A stretch of DNA of 64,000 nt from Psychrobacillus faecigallinarum (GTDB lineage Bacteria; Bacillota; Bacilli; Bacillales_A; Planococcaceae), in NCBI RefSeq assembly GCF_014836595.1, contig NZ_JACSQO010000001.1, positions 868,001-932,000 on the forward strand, given 5' to 3'. The notes below the pieces were generated by a model, which saw only the letters and a program-made list of their open reading frames with translations, had not been told where the DNA came from and did no database searches. A program made the translations under genes and the position numbers. This document shows, piece after piece, positions 41,181 to 49,400 of the stretch. Every line of letters starts with the position of its first letter. Position 1 is the first letter of the stretch.

Positions 41181-41260
41181 TTTCACTATTCTGCCGCATT
41201 GGTTCAATAAGAAAAAAGTTTTACTCCTTCTTGAGGTAAATCACCCATTACTTTAATAAC
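41181..41260. repeat. Accessory-region repeat, copy 6
   Basis: TTCACTATTCTGCCGCATTG then GTTCAATAAGAAAAAAG; right half TTTTACTCCTTCTTGAGGTA then AATCACCCATTACTTTAATA. Confidence 0.6.
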
Positions 41261-41300
41261 AAAGTTCCATGTTAACGTAATAAAACAATATTAATCCTCA

Positions 41301-41534
41301 TTAATCTCTTTTAATCTTATAGTCCACATTATTTCTATTAGGTTGAACAAGCCAAATTACGAATAGAAAAAACAATCCAAAGCAAACTCTAAATAACGTA
41401 TTTAAAACTCTGCTGTCATATATATCTATAAATAATTTAAAAATAATATTAATGGAATAACTGTATGATATATCTAACAACCCTCTAAATATCTGGAAAT
41501 TATTCAAAAAAAATAAGATTACTATAAGCTTCAT
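41301..41534 (-). CDS. Putative small membrane protein, 77 residues
   Basis: The frame MKLIVILFFLNNFQIFRGLL continues with a second hydrophobic segment (CFGLFFLFVIWLVQP) and a basic tail (NRNNVDYKIKRD). There is no visible ribosome binding site before ATG 41534, and composition is very AT-rich, so this may be a remnant or spurious. Confidence 0.35.
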   Translation of the reverse strand: MKLIVILFFLNNFQIFRGLLDISYSYSINIIFKLFIDIYDSRVLNTLFRVCFGLFFLFVIWLVQPNRNNVDYKIKRD

Positions 41535-41579
41535 TATGAATCAAATTAATTTTTTAACAAATAAGAAATACCACCACTA

Positions 41580-41774
41580 TTAGCGAAGGGTTATTAGTAT
41601 AAACCCCATTAATAAAAAGATTACTAAAAATAAAAAATTTCTTTTTATGGTTTTTTTCAACTGTTCCATGTCCTCTTGAGATTTTTGGACTCTACTATAT
41701 TTTTTATATAATAGCAAAGCATCGATAATACAAATTACTGTATATATTATGAAGACTATTTTTAAATACTTCAT
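41580..41774 (-). CDS. Small two-helix membrane protein, 64 residues
   Basis: MKYLKIVFIIYTVICIIDAL (helix 1), a charged hairpin RVQKSQEDMEQLKKTIKRN, then FLFLVIFLLMGFILITLR (helix 2). AGTAGGT lies 6 bases before ATG 41774. No family recognised. It could be cotranscribed with the downstream 77-residue frame. Confidence 0.55.
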   Translation of the reverse strand: MKYLKIVFIIYTVICIIDALLLYKKYSRVQKSQEDMEQLKKTIKRNFLFLVIFLLMGFILITLR

Positions 41775-41846
41775 ATTTACCTACTTTCTTTTACTAAAAT
41801 TAATATACTCAACCGTCATGTTTGGTCCCCAGTAACCATATTTTTT

Positions 41847-42060
41847 TTACAGTCCTTTTCTCGGTTTTAAAGTATCCCAAGTCTATTTTGAATTTCTATG
41901 GTCTTTGATAGGATAAAGTGTCCATTCACCTATTTCGGCATTATTGATTAACTTGAAAAGTTCCTTCTATTGCTCTAGGAAGACTGCATCTAACTTATCT
42001 TCTGTTGCCTTTATATCTGATTCATCAACGCTTATTTTACTTGTATCTATTAGGCTTATT
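41847..42060 (-). pseudogene. Decayed SMI1/KNR4 (SUKH)-like gene
   Basis: On the minus strand one frame reads DTSKISVDESDIKATEDKLD then AVFLEQ, a stop, KELFKLINNAEIGEWTLYPI then KDHRNSK, a stop, TWDTLKPRKGL and a stop. The NNAEIGEWTLYPIKD stretch is characteristic of SMI1/KNR4 immunity-type proteins. Two in-frame stops (TAG) and no proper start show the gene is dead. Confidence 0.65.
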
Positions 42061-42089
42061 ACATCTTACATTAAATAACCTCTCTGTTA

Positions 42090-42160
42090 TTCTTACTGCT
42101 GCGTTAGTTTAAGAAGAATAAGGCTCTTCTCCTTATGTAAAGCACCCGTTCGTTCAATAA
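42090..42160. repeat. Accessory-region repeat, copy 7
   Basis: ATTCTTACTGCTGCGTTAGT then TTAAGAAGAATAAGGCTC; right half CTCCTTATGTAAAGCACCCG then TTCGTTCAATAAG. Confidence 0.65.
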
Positions 42161-42162
42161 GC

Positions 42163-42327
42163 TTATTTTCCACATATTTCTTCCAATTCTTCAAGTAATT
42201 CAGAAGGCTCTACTTCCACCCCAATCAACTTCGCATTCCAGTTAACACCTACTACAATATATTTACCGGAAGCACAAAAAATAAAGGATTTGGAACTATC
42301 CGAAAACAACAGTTCAATAAAAGACAA
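42163..42327 (-). pseudogene. 3' fragment of a lost gene
   Basis: A 54-codon frame ending TAA 42163 reads LSFIELLFSDSSKSFIFCAS then GKYIVVGVNWNAKLIGVEVE and PSELLEELEEICGK. It looks genuinely protein-coding at its C-terminal end, but stops lie directly upstream and no ribosome binding site precedes the first TTG. The family is not recognised. Confidence 0.45.
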
Positions 42328-42385
42328 GTTTCATCAACAATCATAATCTTTCTATTTAACTTTAAATTTATTTAAATAAATCTTT

Positions 42386-42750
42386 TTAAATATTTAGACT
42401 TAACTTGTGTCCTGAGAGGTGAGCAACAATTGGATATGTGGTCCCAGATGCAGCTAGGAAAGAGCTAATATAAGAATCTATAAAGTAAGGACCGTATTCT
42501 CTTCTACATACTTATCTAACTCTTTGTTCTCTTCTTTATTATTCACAACAGCCTTATATTCAGGATTCCATACTAGCTCTACAAACTTCTCATCAGGACC
42601 AGTAAATTGATGTTCAAGAACTTTTTTAATTACTTCTTTATTTGCGTCTTCTGTCTCTTCCTGAGAACAAGCAGCTAACATAAACCCTGATATGAACAAC
42701 ATTAAGCTAAATAAAGTAATGAATTTTGCTTTATTATTACTTTTTACCAT
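42386..42750 (-). pseudogene. Frameshifted lipoprotein gene
   Basis: ATG 42750 (AAGGGGG upstream) begins MVKSNNKAKFITLFSLMLFI with lipobox LAAC, then KVLEHQFTGPDEKFVELVWN and PEYKAVVNNKEENKELDKYV. The open frame ends early with EENTVLTL. In the next frame the sequence continues sensibly: EYGPYFIDSYISSFLAASGT then TYPIVAHLSGHKLSLNI and stop at 42386. Intact relatives, as I recall them, read ETYGPYF... at this point, so one base is missing, and the 3' end is also lost. Confidence 0.7.
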
Positions 42751-42816
42751 CACGACACCCCCTTAACGGTAGTACGTTCCGAATCTATAATTGTTTCAAA
42801 TTAAAAGGCTCTTTAT

Positions 42817-42914
42817 TTCTTCAACTAACCTGCTGCACCTTTAGTTTAATAAAAAAAGAGCCGCCTAAGCAGCCCAACGATCTTTCACTAATGCACCTGT
42901 TTGTTCAAGAAGAA
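42817..42914. repeat. Accessory-region repeat, copy 8
   Basis: CTTCAACTAACCTGCTGCAC then CTTTAGTTTAATAAAAAAAG; right half CACTAATGCACCTGTTTGTT then CAAGAAG. The middle can form GCCGCC...GCAGC pairings, so on the minus strand it may act as terminator of the GNAT gene at 42920. Confidence 0.65.
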
Positions 42915-42919
42915 ATTTT

Positions 42920-43315
42920 TCATTTTCTATGCAATACATATTGAGACTTACTGAACTTAAAGTTATTTTTCTCGTAAAACGAAATTAAATCTTCTCCACA
43001 AAATAGGCTAATAACATCAATATGAGTGAGTTCGTCCAACAATTTTGATACAAGTTTCGTTCCTATACCTGTATGTTGAAATTCATTATGTATAACTACA
43101 TCTTCAATGTATGCCCTAAATTTATTGTCTGAAATCGCTCTTGCGAACCCAATAAGATTATCGTCAATCCACGCACCAATTGATATATTTTGTTTTAGCA
43201 TTTCTTCAATATCTTGCTCATTTCTTTCTTCCCACCAACCTGCATTTTTATAGAGCATCATAAGTTCAGTGCCTTTAAATGGTCTTTCAGAAAAACTTAA
43301 AAATTGCATATTCAA
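42920..43315 (-). CDS. GNAT-family N-acetyltransferase
   Basis: 131 residues from TTG 43315 (AAGGGGG 8 bases upstream; an ATG two codons on is also possible). The fold is visible in WWEERNEQDIEEMLKQNISI, GAWIDDNLIGFARAISDNKF, then the acetyl-CoA loop VVIHNEFQHTGIGTKLVSKL and FCGEDLISFYEKNNFKFSKS. Substrate unknown. Flanked by repeat copies 8 and 9. Confidence 0.82.
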   Translation of the reverse strand: MNMQFLSFSERPFKGTELMMLYKNAGWWEERNEQDIEEMLKQNISIGAWIDDNLIGFARAISDNKFRAYIEDVVIHNEFQHTGIGTKLVSKLLDELTHIDVISLFCGEDLISFYEKNNFKFSKSQYVLHRK

Positions 43316-43370
43316 GCTGTCATCCCCCTTTGGCTTTTCATTCATTTTTCAATTATAGTATAGAGCTCTC

Positions 43371-43470
43371 TTCTTCAACTAACCTACGTCGTTAGTTCAA
43401 TATGAAAAAGTCACCTCAAAAGGCAGCAAAAAGGCTTTACTCCTTCTTGAAGTAAAGCTACCCGTTTGCA
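43371..43470. repeat. Accessory-region repeat, copy 9 (most complete)
   Basis: CTTCAACTAACCTACGTCGT then TAGTTCAATATGAAAAAGTC; middle AAAAGGCAGCAAAAAG; right half GCTTTACTCCTTCTTGAAGT then AAAGCTACCCGTTTGCAAG. On the minus strand GCTTTACT...AGTAAAGC followed by CTTTTTG is an intrinsic terminator for the gene at 43490. Confidence 0.7.
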
Positions 43471-43489
43471 AGTACAATTGAACCAACAG

Positions 43490-43720
43490 TTATCCAAAGT
43501 GATTATGAAACCACCAAACAATAAGGATCATACTCACTATTCCCCAAGCTGTGGTGCTCACTATCCACCAAATGATGGATTTAGATTTTGTTAAACTTTC
43601 CTCTTCTTCCCTATTTGCTGTTATAAAATCGAGCTTACTTTCCATACCTTTTTTCATAGAAGTGAGAACAACAAATCCGATTATTATGAAACCAATAGAT
43701 ATCCAGAGTAATATGTCCAC
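43490..43720 (-). CDS. Two-helix membrane protein, 76 residues
   Basis: Helix 1 is LLWISIGFIIIGFVVLTSM, followed by a charged cytoplasmic or external loop (KKGMESKLDFITANREEEES) and helix 2 (IIWWIVSTTAWGIVSMILIV). GTG 43720 with GGAGG 9 bases upstream. No family recognised. Flanked by repeat copies 9 and 10. Confidence 0.65.
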   Translation of the reverse strand: MDILLWISIGFIIIGFVVLTSMKKGMESKLDFITANREEEESLTKSKSIIWWIVSTTAWGIVSMILIVWWFHNHFG

Positions 43721-43765
43721 CTTTTATACCTCCATTTTTTTGTGAATTACTTTCCTTTCAATCTT

Positions 43766-43800
43766 CTTTATTCAATTATCCTGCAACGTTTGTTCAATAA
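43766..43800. repeat. Accessory-region repeat, copy 10 (left half)
   Basis: ATTCAATTATCCTGCAACGT then TTGTTCAATAAAAGGC. The right half is missing. Confidence 0.5.
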
Positions 43801-43876
43801 AAGGCTTGAAACTTAAGAGGGATTTCTTAATTGAGTGTAGAAAAATATATGTGTAAACAAAACATAGGAGGCTACT

Positions 43877-44272
43877 ATGACTAATTTAATTTCACATATT
43901 GCAACAATGGAAATACCTGTTACTAATTTAGAAGAATCTATAGCGTTTTATATCGATATCCTTGGTGCCGAAGTCCACTTTCAAGGAGAAAAAAATGCTA
44001 TGCTTACTATGAAATCAAAAGGAGTTCCAACGATTTTTTTGGTTGAAACGGAAGAAATTAATGGATTATCATTCAGAAATACAAATACTAATATCGTTCA
44101 TAGCGTAATTGACTTTTATACTCCTTCCTTAAAAGAATTATATGAGTGGCTTGAAGGAAAACAAGTTGAAGTTGGTCCTTTAAATTTACAAGGCGAATTT
44201 GGAGGTTTTGGATTTAAAGATCCTTCTGGAAATTGGTTAAGTGCCTGCAATATTCTTCACCCAGAACAGTAA
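43877..44272 (+). CDS. VOC/glyoxalase-fold protein
   Basis: 131 residues. Two beta-alpha-beta-beta-beta modules: ISHIATMEIPVTNLEESIAF, YIDILGAEVHF and, in the second, FYTPSLKELYEWLEGKQVEV, GFGFKDPSGNWLSACNI. The metal ligands of glyoxalases (His/Glu) are partly present (HIATMEIPV; the final strand has no Glu), so the reaction cannot be named. SD AGGAGG before ATG 43877. Confidence 0.82.
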   Translation: MTNLISHIATMEIPVTNLEESIAFYIDILGAEVHFQGEKNAMLTMKSKGVPTIFLVETEEINGLSFRNTNTNIVHSVIDFYTPSLKELYEWLEGKQVEVGPLNLQGEFGGFGFKDPSGNWLSACNILHPEQ

Positions 44273-44374
44273 AAAATCTTCTTTACTATTTGAGTTACAG
44301 GCGTAATTTTTTTGCGCCTTTCTTTCTAGTACACATAATGAGTCTAAGGCGAAATAAAAACTACCATTCTCTTC

Positions 44375-44683
44375 TCATTTTTGGGGTTCAATTTTTATGT
44401 CTTCTATTTGGTCTAAAATCCAAGGATGATTTCCCTCTTTCGAATAAGTTGTAAAATATTCTTTATTTTCCTCCATTAGATTCCAAGCCATCTCTTCATT
44501 TACAACGATTTTAAAAGCATCTTCTTCTGTGTCATTATTCGGGTCATAAGCTTTTATCCACTAATTGTCCGAGTGACCTTTTTCCATGATTTTCAAATAA
44601 GACGTTGTCGATGTATATGGTCCAACACAAGATGTAAGTACCATTGATACACATAAGAGTATAAAAATCAGAGTTTTTTTCAT
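44375..44683 (-). pseudogene. Lipoprotein gene with an in-frame stop
   Basis: ATG 44683 has GGAGGAG upstream and begins MKKTLIFILLCVSMVLTSCV (lipobox LTSC). After 40 codons a TAG (44561-44563) interrupts; the same frame then runs on for 61 codons, WIKAYDPNNDTEEDAFKIVV, NEEMAWNLMEENKEYFTTYS, KEGNHPWILDQIEDIKIEPQ, K, to TGA 44375. A single nonsense mutation in an otherwise intact 102-codon gene is the simplest reading. Confidence 0.8.
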
Positions 44684-44740
44684 TGTCTCCTCCGCAAGAC
44701 TTTTTATCTTAAGTAATGTTCTCTGTTCCATCGAATAGTT

Positions 44741-44825
44741 CCTTCTAAGCTGCTTCGTTAATTTAAGTGTAACATTTCACACAATGGACCACCGATATCT
44801 AATTGATGTTTTTGGACGTAAAAAT
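44741..44825. repeat. Accessory-region repeat, copy 11
   Basis: CTTCTAAGCTGCTTCGTTAA then TTTAAGTGTAACATTTCACA and TGATGTTTTTGGACGTAAAA. The interior matches copy 1 near 37900-37955, about 6.8 kb away, and not the other copies. The remainder of the 44684-45054 gap has no gene. Confidence 0.5.
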
Positions 44826-45054
44826 AGACCATCAAGTTGATGGTCTTGTATAGCTACAGCACTGTAAGCTTAAGTATTATTTTTCACAAAAAAAATGATT
44901 GCTAATTAAAAGGTAAAAAGGTAATTGTCGTTCAATATCATTCTTTCTACTTACATTATACCATTACTTACAGGTTAAATATAGACTACTCTTTTTATAA
45001 TCCCCATACTATACTAGTATTCCAAATCTAAAAATATAAGGAGTGTATAAGTAT

Positions 45055-45471
45055 ATGAATGACAAAACAGATATCCTAGATAACGGTCCTTTTTTTCATG
45101 GTACTAAAGCAGAACTAAAAATTGGAGATTTATTAGAAGCCCAACACTTATCAAATTACCAAGATAAAAAATCTAACTATATTTATTTTACTGCAACCTT
45201 AGATGCTGCTAAATGGGGTGCCGAATTAGCAAGATCTAAATCAAAAGAAAGAATTTATATTGTAGAACCATTAGGTTTTTTTGAAAATGATCCGAACTTA
45301 ACTGACAAAAGATTTCCTGGAAACCCAACACGTTCTTATCGTTCTAAATCTCCTTTGAAAATAATCGCTGAATTAAGTTCATGGGAAAGACATTCCGACG
45401 AAGAAGTAAATCATATGCTTACATCATTAAAAAAGTTAAGTGAACAAGGAAAAAATGTAATATACGATTAA
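45055..45471 (+). CDS. arr: Rifamycin ADP-ribosyltransferase-like protein (Arr family)
   Basis: 138 residues, the usual length for Arr. Key stretches: FFHGTKAELKIGDLLEA (NAD-binding His), NYIYFTATLDAAKWGAELAR (Tyr), RIYIVEPLGFFENDPNLTDK (Asp) and FPGNPTRSYRSKSPLKIIAE. Arr enzymes transfer ADP-ribose from NAD to the C23 hydroxyl of rifampicin. ATG 45055 with AAGGAG 11 bases upstream; a GTG four codons earlier overlaps it. The last gene of the accessory insertion. Activity here is inferred from motifs. Confidence 0.9.
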   Translation: MNDKTDILDNGPFFHGTKAELKIGDLLEAQHLSNYQDKKSNYIYFTATLDAAKWGAELARSKSKERIYIVEPLGFFENDPNLTDKRFPGNPTRSYRSKSPLKIIAELSSWERHSDEEVNHMLTSLKKLSEQGKNVIYD

Positions 45472-45613
45472 TCCAGAATATCTATAAGGTAATAATTTAG
45501 GATACCAAAAATTAAGGAAGAAGCCTGATCCTGACTTACGCCAAGATCGTCCTCTTAAATTTTCTCTAGTATCTGTAATAAGAAATGGCACTTAAAAGTC
45601 TTTTTTGCTTTTC

Positions 45614-46648
45614 TTAGTCATTTCCCAAATACCATTTGCCATTTGCGGCTTTTTCTAAACGATTCATAATCGCCGCTCCAACTCCTGTTTTCGGAAATAC
45701 TGGAACGAGTACTATATCCGCATCCGTATCGTCACAACTTCTAAGCGCCTGATACAACAAATGAGCAGCTTCATCTATTTGGCCGTCGTTTCCTAATGTG
45801 AAATAATAGTCAGCCTCTGGCAACTGGAACTGCTCTGTTGCAATTAGAGCCGCTTTTTTTTGTTCTCTATGTATGCTTTCAATAGCTTTACGAATAGAAT
45901 TTAACGACGCATCTATTAAAAAAACAGGAGCATTTGGTGCATAGTGAGCATACTTCATCCCTGGCGCTCTTGGTGCTTCCGCTCGATCTGTCAGCTTTGC
46001 TTCATTAACAGGGCCAATGACTTGCTCAAGCATTTCCTTCGTAACCCCACCTGGGCGCAAGATAGTTGGAATTTCACTAGTACAATCTAATACTGTTGAT
46101 TCTAATCCCATTCCTGTTACTCCACCATCAATTATGGAAGGAATTCTTCCGTTTAAATCGTGTAATACATGATTTGCTTTCGTCGGACTTGGTTTTCCAC
46201 TTCTATTGGCACTTGGAGCGGCAACCGGATGCTTTAGTTGTCTTAATAGTTTTAAAGCTACAGGATGATTAGGCATTCTTACTCCAACTGTATTCAACCC
46301 TGCACTAACATTGTTCGCTAATATACCTGGCTTTAATGGTAATATCAGCGTCAATGGTCCTGGCCAAAATGAGTCCATGCACTTCTGTGCTATTTTCGGT
46401 ATATCTGAAATAAACTCATGAATTTCTTCATTAGAGCCAATATGAACAATAAGTGGGTTATCCTGTGGTCTTCCCTTTGCTTCGAATATTTTTGCTACCG
46501 CTTTTTCATTTGTAGCAACTGCTCCTAGGCCGTATACCGTTTCAGTTGGGAAAGCGACAACTTCGCCAGACTCTAATAATTGAACAGCTTGTGCATAAGT
46601 TGCTTCTTCTGTGGATAAGTTACCCACAGCTAAAATTTTTGTATCCAT
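45614..46648 (-). CDS. ywlC: Threonylcarbamoyl-AMP synthase (Sua5/YwlC)
   Basis: 344 residues, two domains. YrdC: EVVAFPTETVYGLGAVATN, KIFEAKGRPQDNPLIVHI, HPVAAPSANRSGKPSPT and STVLDCTSEIPTILRPG. C-terminal Sua5 domain after a linker PRAPGMKYAHYAPNAPVFLI. Makes threonylcarbamoyl-AMP for the t6A37 modification of ANN-reading tRNAs. ATG 46648 has AAGGGAGAG upstream. The 5' end overlaps the DnaA-box cluster. Confidence 0.95.
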   Translation of the reverse strand: MDTKILAVGNLSTEEATYAQAVQLLESGEVVAFPTETVYGLGAVATNEKAVAKIFEAKGRPQDNPLIVHIGSNEEIHEFISDIPKIAQKCMDSFWPGPLTLILPLKPGILANNVSAGLNTVGVRMPNHPVALKLLRQLKHPVAAPSANRSGKPSPTKANHVLHDLNGRIPSIIDGGVTGMGLESTVLDCTSEIPTILRPGGVTKEMLEQVIGPVNEAKLTDRAEAPRAPGMKYAHYAPNAPVFLIDASLNSIRKAIESIHREQKKAALIATEQFQLPEADYYFTLGNDGQIDEAAHLLYQALRSCDDTDADIVLVPVFPKTGVGAAIMNRLEKAANGKWYLGND

Positions 46649-46727
46649 GCATAATCTCTCCCTTCTTCCATTCTTATCCACAAAATGTTGATAACTTTCA
46701 GATTATTGTGGAAAACTATGTGGAAAA
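46590..46727. promoter_or_regulatory. DnaA-box cluster at the ywlC/spoIIR junction
   Basis: Three matches to TTATNCACA: 46590-46598 (rc, TTATGCACA), 46610-46618 (rc, TTATCCACA) and 46674-46682 (TTATCCACA). Four one-mismatch boxes: 46620-46628 (TTACCCACA), 46686-46694 (rc, TTATCAACA), 46707-46715 and 46719-46727 (rc, TTTTCCACA). Seven boxes in 138 bases. The ywlC region is one of the known DnaA-box clusters of B. subtilis. Confidence 0.85.
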
Positions 46728-47246
46728 TTTCTTTTTTAACCATTCCCATACAAAAAACTTAGGCTTTTCCTCTTTTACTTCTTCTTTATAACAAGCCTTT
46801 GGAAACAAACCACACCACCAATTGTCTCCTCTACCACTTCCAATTGAAATGACAATCGCCTCCACATTGGTTTGAGCAGCAATTCCACTCTCCCATTCCT
46901 TAGGAGGGAACATTGTTTGCCCCTTAGTAATTGTCATCTTTTCTTGGAAGCTTGTTGATAGGCTTTCCACAGTTTTCTCAAGTTCTGTATATGTTTGTTC
47001 TGGGTTCATCTCGTAATTGATAAGCATTGGAGCTATTATTTCCTGTACTTCTTTCTTTACCTGTTGATCGTAGACAGTATTACTATTTGCAACTAAGCGA
47101 AAGCGCATCGCTTCAGTTTGTTCTGTATCGTGGATAAACAAAAACAAAAATGTTTGAATGACTAATAGCATCCATACAAATAGAATTGTTGCGTCAATTT
47201 TTTGTCCTACTGAGGTTGCTCTTTTTATCTCGTAATCTGGTAACAT
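46716..47246 (-). CDS. spoIIR: Sporulation signalling protein SpoIIR
   Basis: 176 residues. Membrane segment DATILFVWMLLVIQTFLFLF, then the secreted domain with RFRLVANSNTVYDQQVKKEV and the family-diagnostic SIGSGRGDNWWCGLFPKACY. Made in the forespore under SigF and secreted to trigger SpoIIGA processing of pro-SigE. ATG 47246 has GGGAGGAA upstream; 14 further in-frame codons upstream overlap the promoter. A SigF promoter candidate precedes it. Confidence 0.94.
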   Translation of the reverse strand: MLPDYEIKRATSVGQKIDATILFVWMLLVIQTFLFLFIHDTEQTEAMRFRLVANSNTVYDQQVKKEVQEIIAPMLINYEMNPEQTYTELEKTVESLSTSFQEKMTITKGQTMFPPKEWESGIAAQTNVEAIVISIGSGRGDNWWCGLFPKACYKEEVKEEKPKFFVWEWLKKKFST

Positions 47247-47267
47247 ATAACATTCCTCCCTTAGGAA

Positions 47268-47297
47268 CATTGTTACCAATAGATTCATATCTTATTC
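47268..47297 (-). promoter_or_regulatory. Candidate SigF promoter of spoIIR
   Basis: On the minus strand GAATA, 15 bases, then GGTAACAATG: 4/5 and 9/10 matches to GYWTA-N15-GGNRANANTW. It overlaps the 3' end of prmC. Confidence 0.65.
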
Positions 47298-48149
47298 AGC
47301 ATTTGTACAAAAAACAAAACGATTTTTTCCATTGATATCCTTAACAATCTCTACCTTCCCATTAGGAAAAGCCTTTTGAAGCATATTTGCTACTGCCTCT
47401 CCTTGTTCATAGCCAATCTCAAAACCTATTAAACTTGGTATTTTCATCAAACTTGGGAGATTTACAGCCATTTTTCGATAAAGCTGTAATCCATCCTCCT
47501 CAGCAAACAAAGCTAAATGTGGCTCGAAATCGATGACTGTATCTGATAAGGATGGAGCTTCATCATGCCCAATATAAGGAGGATTAGATAACACTATGTC
47601 CCACTTTTCATCCATAATCGGCTGCAATAAATCTCCGTGCTTGAAATTAATAGTTGCCTCAAGTCGCCTAGCGTTATGACTTGCAACCTCTAGCGCCTTT
47701 TCAGAAATATCGGTTGCTGTTACTAGAGAATGAGGTATTTCTTTTTGAATAGTTACAGCTATTGCTCCGCTCCCTGTTCCTATATCTGCTATATGCAGGG
47801 GATCCCCATCTCTAAATATTACGGATGCGCGTTTTTTTACTTCTTCTATTAATTCTTCCGTTTCTGGGCGAGGAATCAAAACAGACTCATTTACTAAAAA
47901 CTCTCGGTCGTAAAAAGTTTCCTGACCAATAATATATTGAAAGGGTCTTCCCGTCGTATGCTCCTCTACATAGCTCCAGAAAGTATTAAAATCTTCTGTG
48001 GATATCTCCTCATACATAGCCATTATAAGCTGCGAATAATTTTTTCCAAGGACAAATTGTAATAGATAGCGGGCTACTTCTTTTTCACGATTATTTTCCC
48101 CTAAAAAAGAAGAAGCCCGATTTAGGGCCTCATAGATTGTCTTAGACAT
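47292..48149 (-). CDS. prmC: Peptide chain release factor N5-glutamine methyltransferase PrmC
   Basis: 285 residues. Helical N-terminal domain with [17 protein letters not shown] and [14 protein letters not shown], then the SAM fold [19 protein letters not shown] and the NPPY motif [11 protein letters not shown]. Methylates the Gln of the GGQ motif in release factors. ATG 48149 overlaps the prfA stop by 8 bases; a start three codons earlier is also possible. Confidence 0.94.
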   Translation of the reverse strand: MSKTIYEALNRASSFLGENNREKEVARYLLQFVLGKNYSQLIMAMYEEISTEDFNTFWSYVEEHTTGRPFQYIIGQETFYDREFLVNESVLIPRPETEELIEEVKKRASVIFRDGDPLHIADIGTGSGAIAVTIQKEIPHSLVTATDISEKALEVASHNARRLEATINFKHGDLLQPIMDEKWDIVLSNPPYIGHDEAPSLSDTVIDFEPHLALFAEEDGLQLYRKMAVNLPSLMKIPSLIGFEIGYEQGEAVANMLQKAFPNGKVEIVKDINGKNRFVFCTNAE

Positions 48150-49221
48150 TCGTATCATTCATTCTTTCTAGTTTTTCTGCTTGATCTTCTAAAATTAGCG
48201 CATCAATGACTTCGTTCAGCTTGCCCTCTAAAATTTGGTCCAGCTTTTGAATAGTCAAACCGATACGATGATCAGTCACTCGATTTTGTGGATAATTGTA
48301 AGTACGAATTCGCTCTGAGCGGTCTCCGGTACCTACTGCAGACTTACGAACTGCATCATACTCCGCTTGTGCCTCTTGACGGAACTTGTCCGCAACACGA
48401 GCACGAAGAATTTTCATTGCTTTTTCTCTGTTTTTAATTTGAGATTTTTCATCCTGCATTGAAACAGTAATACCTGTAGGTAAATGAGTCATACGAACGG
48501 CCGACATCGTTGTGTTAACCGATTGTCCACCGGCACCTGAAGATGCAAAAGTATCTACTCGAACATCCTTTTCGTGAATATCCACGTCTACTTCTTCAGC
48601 TTCCGGAAGTACTGCAACCGTTGCAGTTGAAGTATGAATACGTCCACCTGACTCCGTTTCCGGAACACGTTGCACACGATGTGCACCATTTTCATATTTC
48701 ATCTTAGAAAAGGCATTGTTACCATTAATCATGAAGATAATCTCTTTAAATCCACCTAGACCTGTAGGCGAGGATTCCATAATATCGATCTTCCAGCCTT
48801 GCGTCTCCGCAAAACGGCTATACATTCGGAACAAGTTACCTGCAAATAGTGCAGCTTCGTCACCACCAGCTGCTCCACGAATTTCCATAATAACGTTTTT
48901 GTCATCATTCGGATCTTTTGGTATCAATAAAATACGCAAGCGTTCTTCTAGCTCAGCGATTTGGCCTTCTAGCTCACTTACCTCTTCCTTTACCATCTCA
49001 CGCATGTCAGCATCAAGCTTTTCATCAAGCATTTGCTTTGCATCTTGGTATTGGCTTTTTACTTCCTTATACTCTCGATAAGCATCCACTGTTGGCTGCA
49101 AATTCGACTGCTCTCTTGAATAGTCTCTTAGCTTATTTGTGTCATTGACAACATCTGGATCACTAAGCAATTCATTTAAATTATTATAACGGTCTTCTAC
49201 CGATTGTAATCGATCAAACAT
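48142..49221 (-). CDS. prfA: Peptide chain release factor 1
   Basis: 359 residues. GGQ loop [18 protein letters not shown]; the stop-codon reading loop region lies around [15 protein letters not shown], and [19 protein letters not shown]. Recognises UAA and UAG. ATG 49221 with GAGGTGAGC upstream. In an operon with prmC, which modifies it. Confidence 0.97.
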   Translation of the reverse strand: MFDRLQSVEDRYNNLNELLSDPDVVNDTNKLRDYSREQSNLQPTVDAYREYKEVKSQYQDAKQMLDEKLDADMREMVKEEVSELEGQIAELEERLRILLIPKDPNDDKNVIMEIRGAAGGDEAALFAGNLFRMYSRFAETQGWKIDIMESSPTGLGGFKEIIFMINGNNAFSKMKYENGAHRVQRVPETESGGRIHTSTATVAVLPEAEEVDVDIHEKDVRVDTFASSGAGGQSVNTTMSAVRMTHLPTGITVSMQDEKSQIKNREKAMKILRARVADKFRQEAQAEYDAVRKSAVGTGDRSERIRTYNYPQNRVTDHRIGLTIQKLDQILEGKLNEVIDALILEDQAEKLERMNDTNV

Positions 49222-49400
49222 CGAGCTCACCTCGTTCATTTATGTGTCTAATAGTACTATTATAAAGAAAAAGTACAGTCCTTGCTACTTTTTCTGTTTT
49301 GCTTCAACTGCATACTAAGAGCTTTTAAGCTAACGAGTGAATAGATGACTGCGCTATTTATTAAAAGGCTCGCGAAGATGCAATTTCGCTCGCTTCCCAC

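Noticed and set aside
37873-44825. Integron cassette array with attC sites
   Set aside because: The repeats carry CTAAC...GTTAG but not the paired RYYYAAC/GTTRRRY boxes in attC arrangement, genes lie on both strands, and no IntI integrase is in the window.
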